Origin: Roseiarcus sp963784805
GTDB taxonomy: Bacteria; Pseudomonadota; Alphaproteobacteria; Rhizobiales; Beijerinckiaceae
Length of the DNA: 64,000 bases
Assembly (NCBI GenBank): GCA_963784805.1
Contig: CAWASR010000006.1
Coordinates: 61,319 to 125,318, forward strand
Reading direction: 5' to 3'
The notes under the pieces: model-generated
Told to the model about the DNA's origin: nothing
What the model saw: the letters and a program-made list of their open reading frames with translations, nothing else
The model's database searches: none
Position numbers and translations under genes: made by a program
In this document: positions 34,278-42,288 of the stretch, piece by piece
How positions within the stretch are numbered: position 1 is the stretch's first letter
Layout of the letters: every line of letters begins with the position of its first letter

Positions 34278-35747
34278 TCAGAATGCGAGCCACGCATAGA
34301 GGAACACCGAGTTGTTGCCGGCCGCGTTATGAGTCCCGCCCAGATACGAGCCGTCAAAGTTGTTCGTGCCGCCGAAGATGTGCAGATACTGGGTGAACTG
34401 GACGCCGATGCGCGCGTTCCAGGTCGAATACGGAAACGGGCTGCCGTGGCTGAAGGGCAGGTACGCCACGTCGAGGATGAGGCCGTCGCCGTTCGGGCTG
34501 CTGTTGGCGCTCAATCCCGCTCCGCACAAGCCATAGAGTATGCAGTCATTCGACCCGCTTACGTTGAAATAGCCGAGGCCGACGCTGTAGGTATGGTCCC
34601 ACACGAACGACGCGTTGGCCTTGAAGCTGTTGAGCGTATTGTCGACATTCGTTGAACCGCCAAGAGCGTAAGTGGCGTTGAGCTTCTGCCATTCGATAAT
34701 GTCGCTGAGTTTGACGGTCACGCTGTATTGATCGCCGTCATACTGGTATTGGGAGTCGAAGCCGACATCGAGAAAGTTGTCCGTGCCATAACCGTATTGG
34801 CGACCGGGCGTGATTTGTCCGTACATGCCGAACGTGCCGACCATCAGGTAATGTGGGCCCCAATGCGGCTCGATCGCGAGCCGCCAATAGGGCGCGACGT
34901 TGGTCATGGCGTCAGACCCCGAGTCGCCGGTCCCGGCTATTCGCAAGGCTGGGACTGACAGTCCCTTGTAGAGCGTGAGGTCGGCATACAGCATGTCGTT
35001 CCAGAACAGATAGGCGCCGGCGCCGCCGACCACGCCGGTGTATCCGTCTTCGATACGCGTCGACGGCGGGCCGAACGCCGGCGCGATGGTCGACGAGATT
35101 TGCGGCCAGCCCCAGGAGGGCGTCGTGTTCCAGGGGTCGTCGACGGTCGGCGTGTTGTTGACCGTGATGCCCCAGATCGTGTCTTTGTTGAACAGCTTGA
35201 ACGTGTCGGCGTAGCGAACTTCCGAAGCGTCCAGCGAGACCCCTCCGTATGTGGGGTCGGCCGTTATCTGGATGAACGACCCGACATTGCCGAAGAGCCG
35301 GCCTGCGACGAACCCGGAGACCTGCTGGGAGGCGAGATTGTCGTTGGTGCGCAGTCCCGGCGGTTGCGCCCCCGGATCAAACGCCGAATTCGTATGCGTA
35401 AAGCCGGGCATGTACATGGCGGCGATCGGCGGTCCCTGCCAGTCCCCGCCCTGCATCGTATAGCCGCCGATCTTGAAGCGCCGGCCGAAGGGCGTCAGTT
35501 CGGGATAGGCGGTATGGCAGGCCGCGCAGGGCTGCCCGGTCTGGCGGGCAAAGCTCGGCAACGCGTTGGCCGGCCCGATTCCGACGGTTAGAAACGCCGC
35601 CGCCGCGGCAAGCGTCGCGAAACCGACAGCGAAGGCCCACAGCCTCGTCTTGATCTTGCCCAGAGACTTCATCTTGCCCAGAGACTTCGCGCTTGATCGA
35701 TTCGCCGCTGCGGTCATCGCGCCCCTCATGCATTCATTTCGCCACAT
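34278..35747 (-). CDS. Porin-cytochrome: N-terminal CxxCH heme site fused to outer-membrane beta-barrel
   Basis: The product is 489 aa. A signal segment (AFAVGFATLAAAAAFLTVG) is predicted to end at ANA. A heme c motif CAACH lies at about 74-78 inside SFARQTGQPCAACHTAYP, followed by ELTPFGRRFKIGGYTM. The rest (about 390 aa) shows alternating aromatic/polar strands and turns typical of a beta-barrel, and ends in Phe (SVFLYAWLAF), the outer-membrane assembly signal. This architecture resembles Cyc2-type porin-cytochromes, but similarity to a characterised Cyc2 was not tested. The N-terminus carries an 18-bp duplication (SLGKMK SLGKIK). Flanking genes are HiPIP 2 and the CHRD and cytochrome genes. 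Confidence 0.78.
   Translation of the reverse strand: MWRNECMRGAMTAAANRSSAKSLGKMKSLGKIKTRLWAFAVGFATLAAAAAFLTVGIGPANALPSFARQTGQPCAACHTAYPELTPFGRRFKIGGYTMQGGDWQGPPIAAMYMPGFTHTNSAFDPGAQPPGLRTNDNLASQQVSGFVAGRLFGNVGSFIQITADPTYGGVSLDASEVRYADTFKLFNKDTIWGITVNNTPTVDDPWNTTPSWGWPQISSTIAPAFGPPSTRIEDGYTGVVGGAGAYLFWNDMLYADLTLYKGLSVPALRIAGTGDSGSDAMTNVAPYWRLAIEPHWGPHYLMVGTFGMYGQITPGRQYGYGTDNFLDVGFDSQYQYDGDQYSVTVKLSDIIEWQKLNATYALGGSTNVDNTLNSFKANASFVWDHTYSVGLGYFNVSGSNDCILYGLCGAGLSANSSPNGDGLILDVAYLPFSHGSPFPYSTWNARIGVQFTQYLHIFGGTNNFDGSYLGGTHNAAGNNSVFLYAWLAF
35653..35688. repeat. 18-bp exact tandem duplication in porin-cytochrome gene
   Basis: Two identical copies of ATCTTGCCCAGAGACTTC, encoding the repeated SLGKMK/SLGKIK ahead of the signal peptide. 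Being a multiple of three, the duplication keeps the frame. Confidence 0.9.
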
Positions 35748-35862
35748 GACGCCCCCGCTCCTGCGGCGGGTGGCGTCGTCGAATCGTCATAGCGCAACCT
35801 ACGAATTGGATCACGTCGTTCCAAGCGAATTCGGACGACGCGCCTCACTCCAAGCTGGATTG

Positions 35863-36129
35863 TTATCCCGGCTTCTTGACCCAGAGCATGCACCAACCTT
35901 TTGGTGAAATTGATCCGGCGACGCTCTTGCACGCGCTGGGCGGCTCGAACAGGCTGCAGGCGCTGCACTCTTTCCCGTCTTTCGGCGTCGCCTGATAGCG
36001 CACGGCCGCCTGCGCCATCTTGGCCGCTCTCGCGCCGGTCGCGCTCATCGCCAGCAGAGGCGCCGCGCCGGCGGCGGCGATGAGAACCGTGCGACGGTTG
36101 ACGCCGGCTGCCTTGGTTGGATCGTTCAT
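35863..36129 (-). CDS. High-potential iron-sulfur protein (HiPIP) 2
   Basis: The product is 88 aa, a paralogue of HiPIP 1: twin-arginine signal NRRTVLIAAAGAAPLLAM, then cysteines at 55, 58, 67 and 80 with the same CxxC-x8-C-x12-C spacing and GWCMLWV motif. The mature domain has KECSACSLFEPPSAC versus KQCDACNFFVAPNLC in HiPIP 1. It is the first gene of the minus-strand redox run, 115 bases before the porin-cytochrome. It should shuttle electrons in the periplasm; a second paralogue at the other end suggests distinct partners. Confidence 0.93.
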   Translation of the reverse strand: MNDPTKAAGVNRRTVLIAAAGAAPLLAMSATGARAAKMAQAAVRYQATPKDGKECSACSLFEPPSACKSVAGSISPKGWCMLWVKKPG

Positions 36130-36447
36130 CTTCCTTCTCCTCAAAGTTTCGCTTCCGAAACGCGTCTCGCGGGCTTTCGACGCCAACGGCGTCGCTCCAC
36201 GCCGACCAAGCGGCCACCAGCACCCAAATGAGTCGCCATAATGACAGCTTCTGGGAAAAGGATGCACCCGGCTTTGATCCAAATCAACAGAATCATTTGC
36301 GACCAACTGTCGCGCGGCCGGCGCGCGAACGCTTCGCGTCTCGGCGGTCCGCCGCTCGCTTTCGCCGCCCCGCTATGATAGGGCGAGCCCGGATTTCATG
36401 CCCGGCGCGCCAAGCTCCGGGCGGGCGCGTCGGGCTAGACCTTAAGT
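36130..36447. other. Divergent intergenic region between HiPIP 2 and TPR gene
   Basis: About 320 bases with no supported gene. It must carry the promoters of the redox run (leftward) and of the TPR/der transcript (rightward). I could not fix promoter boxes. Confidence 0.4.
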
Positions 36448-37110
36448 ATGAGCGACATCTTTCAGGAAGTTGACGAGGAGGTCCGGCGCGACAAGGCGGC
36501 GGAATTCTGGAAGAAATATCAGAACCAGATCATTGCCGGCGCGGTGCTGATCGTGTTGGCCACCGCCGGTTTCCGCTACTGGCGCTACGAGCGGCAACAG
36601 GCTGCGCAGGCGGCCGGCGATCGATTCCAGCAGGCGATCGGCGCCCTCGAGACCGGCAAGCTCGACCAGGCGAAGGGCGAACTCGCCGCGATCGCGGCCA
36701 ATTCGCCGGGCGGATATGGAATCCTCGCCCAGATGACCGAAGCCGGCGCCAAGGCCAAGAGCGACCCGCGAGGCGCGACCGCCGCCTTCGACGCCGTCGC
36801 CGGCGACGCCTCGGTCGATCCGCTGTTTCGCGAAGCGGCGCGCCTGCGGGCGGCGCTGATCCGGCTCGACAACCCAAGCGACGAGCAGCGGGGCGCGGCC
36901 GAGCTGACGTCGCTTGCGCGCGACGATGGGCAATTCAGGCGCCTGGCGCGGCTCAATCTCGGCGCGCTGGCGCTCTCGCGCGACGAGTATGACGAGGCGG
37001 CCAAGCAGTTCGACCTGGTGCTGAGCGACCCTGAAGTTTTGCCAGGCGAGCGGGAATTGGCCGAACGCTGGCTCGGCCTCGTCGCCTCCAACAAGACGCC
37101 GGCGAAGTGA
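36448..37110 (+). CDS. TPR-containing inner-membrane protein, YfgM-like
   Basis: The product is 220 aa. The N-terminus (SDIFQEVDEEVRRDKAAEFWKKY) and one membrane helix (IIAGAVLIVLATAGFRYW, about 28-45) are followed by TPR-like helices (FREAARLRAALIRLDNPSDE, DEAAKQFDLVLSD). The architecture matches the YfgM-type ancillary subunit of the SecYEG translocon and chaperone network, usually placed just upstream of der, as here (42-base gap). The protein is anchored in the inner membrane with the TPR domain in the periplasm. Confidence 0.85.
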   Translation: MSDIFQEVDEEVRRDKAAEFWKKYQNQIIAGAVLIVLATAGFRYWRYERQQAAQAAGDRFQQAIGALETGKLDQAKGELAAIAANSPGGYGILAQMTEAGAKAKSDPRGATAAFDAVAGDASVDPLFREAARLRAALIRLDNPSDEQRGAAELTSLARDDGQFRRLARLNLGALALSRDEYDEAAKQFDLVLSDPEVLPGERELAERWLGLVASNKTPAK

Positions 37111-37152
37111 CTTCGAAGCCGGACCCGGCCGATCGGGCGGGTTAGCAGGGAC

Positions 37153-38563
37153 ATGAGCGCCAAGGTCGCGATCATCGGCCGGCCGAACGTCGGCAAGTCG
37201 ACGCTCTTCAACCGGCTGGTCGGACGCAAGCTGGCGCTGGTCGACGATCAGCCCGGCGTCACGCGCGACCGCCGCGAGGGCGAGGCGAGGCTCGCCGATC
37301 TCGCCTTCACCGTCGTCGACACCGCGGGTCTCGAGCAGGGCGATCCGGAGACGCTCGTGGGGCGGATGCGCGCGCAGACCGAGGCCGCGCTTTCCGATTG
37401 CGACGCGATCCTGTTTCTCATCGACGCGCGGGCGGGCCTCACCGCCGCCGACCGGCATTTCGCCGCGGCCGTGCGGCGCTCCGGCAAGCCGATCATCGTC
37501 GTCGCCAACAAGGCGGAAGGCCTCAGCGGGCGCGACGGAACGTACGACGCCTTCGGCCTCGGCCTTGGCGACCCGATCCCCTTTTCCGCCGAGCACGGCG
37601 AGGGCCTGAGCGATCTCTACGACGCGCTGGTCGCGGTGCTGCCGTTGTCGGCTCGCCTCGACCCGGACGAGCAGGACGAGGCCGAGCCGCTCATTCTCGG
37701 CGAGGAGGAGGACGGCAGCGAACTCGACCCGACGAAGCCGCTGCGCATCGCCGTGCTCGGGCGGCCGAACGCGGGCAAGTCGACGCTGCTCAACCGCATC
37801 CTCGGCGAAGAGCGCCTGCTGACCGGTCCGGAGCCAGGCATCACCCGCGACAGCATCGGGATCGAGTTCGAATGGCGCGGCCGCAAGCTCAAGCTGTTCG
37901 ACACCGCGGGCCTGCGCCGGCGCGCGCGCGTGGTCGAGAAATTGGAGAAGCTCGCGGTCGCCGACGCGCTGAGAGCGGTGCGCTTCGCCGAAGTCGTCGT
38001 GCTGCTGCTCGACGCCACGATCCCGTTCGAGCGGCAGGACCTGACGCTTGCCGATCTGGTCGAGCGTGAGGGCAGGGCGCTGGTGATCGGCCTCAACAAA
38101 TGGGACCTGGTCGAGGCGAAAAGCGACAAGGCGCGCGAATTGCGCGCCGAGGCCGACCGGCTTTTGCCGCAGTTGCGCGGCGCCCGCGTGATCCCGGTTT
38201 CCGGCCTCACCGGCGCCCATGTCGACAAGCTGATCGAGGCGGTCGTCGCCACCCACGAAATCTGGAACACGCGCATCTCGACCGGGCGGCTCAACCGCTG
38301 GCTCGAGCCGGTCGTCGAACTCCACGCCGCCGCCTGCGGTGTCCGGGCGGCGGGTCAAGATCCGCTACGTCACGCAAGCAAAGGCGCGCCCGCCGTTCTT
38401 CGTCTTGTTCGGCAATGCGGTCGACAAAATCCCGGAGAGCTATAAGCGCTATCTCGTCAACGGCCTGCGCGAGACATTCGGGCTCTTCGGCGTGCCGATC
38501 CGCCTCTCCATGCGCCCGGGCAGCGCGAACCCGTACGCGCCGAAGAAGCGGCGGGGTTCGTGA
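37153..38563 (+). CDS. der: Ribosome biogenesis GTPase Der (frameshifted near 3' end)
   Basis: Two tandem GTPase domains are visible: the first P-loop GRPNVGKST near residues 8-16, DTAG and NKAE; the second GRPNAGKST with DTAG and NKWD. The C-terminal KH-like domain is complete only if one base near 38326-38335 (in GCCGCCGCC) is ignored. This gives HAPPAVSGRRVKIRYVTQ and then ARPPFFVLFGNAVDKIP, with stop at 38563 and 469 aa total, the family length. Der is essential for 50S ribosome assembly in bacteria studied, so the frameshift is probably an indel error. It follows the YfgM-like gene by 42 bases. Confidence 0.92.
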
Positions 38564-38717
38564 TCGCACGATCCGATTTTACCGCCGCTTTTCCTGATCC
38601 AGTCAATGTTTTCAGTAGCTTGGCGTTCTGTTTACCGCCGCGCAAACTACATTGTAGTATAGTAATAAACACGACGGATATTATCACTAATATAAAATGT
38701 TATAGTTCTTTCGCCTT
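38564..38717. other. Unusually A/T-rich intergenic spacer
   Basis: The stretch at about 38640-38710 (TTGTAGTATAGTAATAAACA and following) is far richer in A/T than the rest of the window. It lies between the convergent der and xthA genes. It contains no ORF or clear terminator hairpin. It may be a foreign or hairpin-poor spacer. Confidence 0.45.
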
Positions 38718-39497
38718 TCACGCCGCCAGCTCCAACCGGATCGGGACGTGATCGGAGGCCCGGTCGCGGCCGCGCATCTCCCTGTCGATCGCGACCGATT
38801 GCAGCCGGTCGGCCGCCTGCGGCGACAACAGCAGATGATCGATGCGGATGCCGTTGTTCTTGGCCCAGGCGCCCGCCTGATAGTCCCAGAACGTATAGAG
38901 CCCGCCCGCGTCGGAAGTCGCGCGCAGCGCGTCGGTAAGGCCCAGCGCCAGTAGCTCGCGAAACCTGGCCCGGGTTTCGGGCAGGAACAACGCGTCGCCG
39001 GTCCATTGTTCGGGATGGGCGGCGTCGCGCGGCTCGGGGATGACGTTGAAATCGCCGGCCAGCACCAGCGGCTCCTCGTATTCGAGCAGCTTTCGCGTAT
39101 GGGCGATCAGCCGGTCCATGAAGGCGAGTTTGTAGGGGTATTTTTCCGTCCCCACCGGATTGCCGTTCGGCAGATAGATGCACGCCAGCCGCACCACGCC
39201 GCTGTCCGCCGGGATCACCGCCTCGATGTAGCGCGACTGCGCGTCCGCCTCGTCGCCCGGCAGGCCGCGCGCGACCTCGAACGGGCGCAGGCTGAGGATG
39301 GCGACGCCGTTGAAGGTCTTCTGCCCGTGCGTCTCGACGTTGTAGCCGAGCGCCTCGATCTCGGCGCGCGGAAAGGCCTCGTCGAGGCACTTGATCTCCT
39401 GCAGGCAGAGCGCGTCGGGCTTTGCCTCCTTGAGATAATCGAGGAGGTGGGGAAGCCTCTGGCGGACCGAATTGACGTTCCAGGTCGCGATGCGCAA
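38718..39497 (-). CDS. xthA: Exodeoxyribonuclease III
   Basis: The product is 259 aa of the EEP endonuclease fold. Motifs are MRIATWNVNSVRQR, LQEIK (catalytic Glu), GVAILS, LAGDFNVIPEPRD and the C-terminal SDHVPIRLEL (catalytic Asp-His). It repairs abasic sites and 3' blocking groups in DNA. The start is a TTG at 39497, preceded by AGGAG at 11 bases. It is convergent with der and co-directional with the serine hydrolase gene upstream, but the 155-base gap suggests separate transcripts. Confidence 0.93.
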   Translation of the reverse strand: MRIATWNVNSVRQRLPHLLDYLKEAKPDALCLQEIKCLDEAFPRAEIEALGYNVETHGQKTFNGVAILSLRPFEVARGLPGDEADAQSRYIEAVIPADSGVVRLACIYLPNGNPVGTEKYPYKLAFMDRLIAHTRKLLEYEEPLVLAGDFNVIPEPRDAAHPEQWTGDALFLPETRARFRELLALGLTDALRATSDAGGLYTFWDYQAGAWAKNNGIRIDHLLLSPQAADRLQSVAIDREMRGRDRASDHVPIRLELAA

Positions 39498-39652
39498 GCG
39501 GCGGGACTCCTATGGGCGGCGGGTCGCCGCAGTCTGCCACGCGGAAGGCGCGAAGGGGAGGGCGCGGATTTTTGGCGCTGCGGGAGGTCGTTATGCTGTC
39601 GACACGAAATCGGTGGCGGCGGGCCTGGAAGAATGGCTTCGGCGGCCCCGCC

Positions 39653-40891
39653 CTAATCCTCGATCGCCTGATAGGCCAGCGCCCGCAGCTCCAACTCCGG
39701 CAGGTCGAAGCTCATCATCGACTGGGTCATGAACAGCCCGACAAGCTCCTCCTGCGGATCGACCCAATAGTGGGTCTTTGCCGCCCCGGACCAGCCGAAC
39801 TCGCCGACCGAGCCCGGCGCGCCGCTCTGCGCCACGTCGAGGAGCACTCGCGAACCGAGACCGAAGCCATAGCCGGGCAGGGGCAACCCGCCGACCGCGA
39901 TCGGCAGGAGCGAAGCCGGGAGGTGATTTGCGTGCATGAGAGCGAGCGTCTTGCGCCCCAGAATCCGCTTCCCGTCCAGATGTCCGCCGTTGGCCAGCAT
40001 CTGGGCGAAGCGCCAATAGCCGCCGATGGTCCCGAACAGCCCGTGACCGCCGCGGGCGAACACGTGCGGCGCATCGACGGGATAGGATCTGGAGACGTCG
40101 ATGCGTTCGTTGGCCCCGTTGCGCCAGGCTTCGAGCTCGCTCGCCATGGTTACGCCGGGAGCGATTACGTCGGGGCGGCCATACATCGCCGCCAGGCGGC
40201 CTCTTTTTTCCGGCGGAACCTCGAACGCCGTATCGGGCATCCCGATCGGCTCGAACAGGCGCTCGCGCAGATACGCGCTTAAGGAGCGCCCGGAGATCAC
40301 TTCGACCACGCGGCCAATGACGTCGATGCCCAAGCTGTAGCGCCAGAGCGAACCCGGCTGGAAGTCGAGCGGAAATTGCGCCAGATCCTCGATCGCCGCT
40401 TCCAGCGAACAGCCGGCGTCGAGCAACTTGGCGCGCTCGTACATCTTCCTGACCGGGGTTTCGTCGACAAAATGATAGGTCAGGCCGCTGGTGTGGGTCA
40501 TCAGATCGCGCAAGGCGATCGGACGCTTCGGATCGACCAGGCTGCCGTCGGCCTCGCGCACCTTCACGCCGCCAAAGGCCGGAATGAATTTCGCCAGCGG
40601 ATCAAAGAGGGTGAAACGCCCCTCTTCCAACAGCGTCATCAGGGCGACGCAAACGATGGGCTTGGTCATCGAATAGAGGCGGAAGATGGTGTCGAAGGAC
40701 ATCGGCGTCCGCGCCTCCTTGTCCCGCCAGCCGAACTGCTCCGCATGCACGACCTGGCCGCGACGCGCGATCAGGGTGCTGATCCCGGCGTAGACGCCGC
40801 TGTCAACGTAAGCCTGCATGGCCGGCCTGATGCGCTCGAGCCGGCGCGCGCTCATTCCGACGGACTCCGGCTTCTTGACGGCGTAGTTCAT
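39653..40891 (-). CDS. Serine hydrolase, beta-lactamase/EstB-type (class C-like)
   Basis: The product is 412 aa. The SxxK nucleophile motif is SMTK (Ser74, Lys77). The second motif YSL occurs in LWRYSLGIDVIGRV, and later GGHGLFGTIGGYW and FGWSGAAKTHYWVDP follow. The lineage is that of EstB-like esterases and penicillin-binding-protein-related hydrolases rather than true resistance enzymes. There is no obvious signal peptide, so it is likely cytoplasmic. The substrate cannot be deduced. ATG 40891 is used. Confidence 0.85.
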   Translation of the reverse strand: MNYAVKKPESVGMSARRLERIRPAMQAYVDSGVYAGISTLIARRGQVVHAEQFGWRDKEARTPMSFDTIFRLYSMTKPIVCVALMTLLEEGRFTLFDPLAKFIPAFGGVKVREADGSLVDPKRPIALRDLMTHTSGLTYHFVDETPVRKMYERAKLLDAGCSLEAAIEDLAQFPLDFQPGSLWRYSLGIDVIGRVVEVISGRSLSAYLRERLFEPIGMPDTAFEVPPEKRGRLAAMYGRPDVIAPGVTMASELEAWRNGANERIDVSRSYPVDAPHVFARGGHGLFGTIGGYWRFAQMLANGGHLDGKRILGRKTLALMHANHLPASLLPIAVGGLPLPGYGFGLGSRVLLDVAQSGAPGSVGEFGWSGAAKTHYWVDPQEELVGLFMTQSMMSFDLPELELRALAYQAIED

Positions 40892-40925
40892 GTTTTCTCC
40901 CTTCCGAACAATCGGAGTTGCAAGC

Positions 40926-41793
40926 TTAATCCCAGCGCCGATGCCCCCACATCCACTGCTCGGGCGCCTCGCGGATGAAGGCCTCGAACTGGGCCTGCAG
41001 CGCCCCGGTGGCGGCAAGCGCGTCGGCGGCGCGATCGTTTGTCTGGGGCACCGGGATCGGCTCGATGCGGATGGAAAAGCGCACGCCGGGCTTGCGGAAC
41101 ACGGCGCAGGCGTAGAGCGGCAGGCCGACCGTGCGCGCGAGCACCGCGGGATAGGTGGTCGAGAGCGCCGGCCGGCCGAAAAACGGAACCGCCGCTCCGC
41201 GGTCGTCGCGCAGGTCGGCGAGGAAGGCGGGGCAGCAGTTCTCGCGCGCCTTGCGCATCAGCGCCCGCGCCGTCGCTGGCGTTTTCGGCAGGAGCCCGCC
41301 TTCGTATTGCGGCGCGCGCAGCTTGGCCGTGTATTTGTCGACGTAAGGATTCGACAACCTCTGGTAGACGCCGGTCAGCCGGCACCCCGAAGCGCTTTGC
41401 CGCCTGCGACATAATCTCCCAGTTGCCGAGATGCAGGCCGCAGACCACGAACGGGCCGCCCTGGGCGATCTTTTCGAAACGCTCCAACGGCTCCAGCGCG
41501 ATGCGTCCGGAGGCGACGACCTCGTCGAGATGAAAGAATTCGGCATAGGTGCGGCCGAGGTTTTCCCACATGTCGCCGGCGAGCCGCTTGCGCTGGTCGA
41601 GCGACATGTCGGGGTAGGCGGCGGCCAGATTGTCCAACACGCGCTTCTGCCGGCTGAGCCGGGGCGCAATCAGCCGCCAGGCGGCGCCCGAACCGCGCGA
41701 TGCGGCTTCCAGCGGCAAAGCGATGATCGCCGCCGCGAGCAGCCGGAATCCGGCATATTCCAGCCAGTAGCGCAGGCGCATTAAAGCAGTCAT
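40926..41793 (-). CDS. Lipid A biosynthesis acyltransferase-like (LpxL/HtrB family), frameshifted
   Basis: About 288 aa when read across a one-base shift at 41378-41384 (a CCGG that should be CCG), giving KRFGVPLTGVYQRLSNPYVD. Family features: N-terminal membrane helix (FRLLAAAIIALPLEAAS), catalytic HX4E motif in CGLHLGNWE, then RALMRKARENC and VPFFGRPALSTTYPAVLA. LpxL-type enzymes add secondary acyl chains to lipid A; similar proteins acylate other lipids. The C-terminus reads APEQWMWGHRRWD, a family hallmark. It is 34 bases upstream of the serine hydrolase gene on the same strand. The indel is likely technical. Confidence 0.85.
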
Positions 41794-42288
41794 CGCTCCG
41801 CCAGCCCATCGGCTCGCGGCCGAAAGCGTCTGATTGCGCGAGCGTGCGAGGCTCTGTCAAGCGGGTCGATCGAGAACGGCGCCGCGCTGGCGCGTTCGTC
41901 CCGTCGCGGGCGGCCGTTTGGGGCCTCAGGGCACATTTTCGCGCCGATTGTGCGCTAGCTGTGACCTGCGGCACATCGCGCGCATCCGAACCGGGGCATA
42001 ACGCGCGCGTGAAGACCGCGTGAAGACGTGGTATGTGAAGAGAGCCGCTCGGCGGGTTGTGCGGGGGCGGGACGGGTTCATCGGGCCCGGAGTCGCTGTC
42101 GCCGCCGCCGAATGGAGAGGCAAGAGGGAAAAGCCTTCGTGGGGCTTTTCCAGTCGGTCCGCGAGCGAGCGTGGCCGGCGGTCGTGATTGGGGTTCATCG
42201 TCGAGCGCGGGAAACTCCCGTCCGCGACGACAGCCCGAGGGAGGCGCGGAAATGTATAGATTTTCCAGCGTGTTATCGTCACTATCTA
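41794..42288. other. Divergent intergenic region upstream of caspase gene
   Basis: About 495 bases without a supported gene. It includes a hairpin GAAAAGCC / GGCTTTTC (42128-42150). The plus-strand frame extends upstream of ATG 42289, but the sequence there shows no family similarity. Promoters of the caspase gene and, leftward, the acyltransferase gene should lie here. Confidence 0.4.

Noticed and set aside
36442..38358. Minus-strand frame of about 640 codons opposite the TPR and der genes
   Set aside because: No similarity to any family; the plus strand encodes two known proteins.
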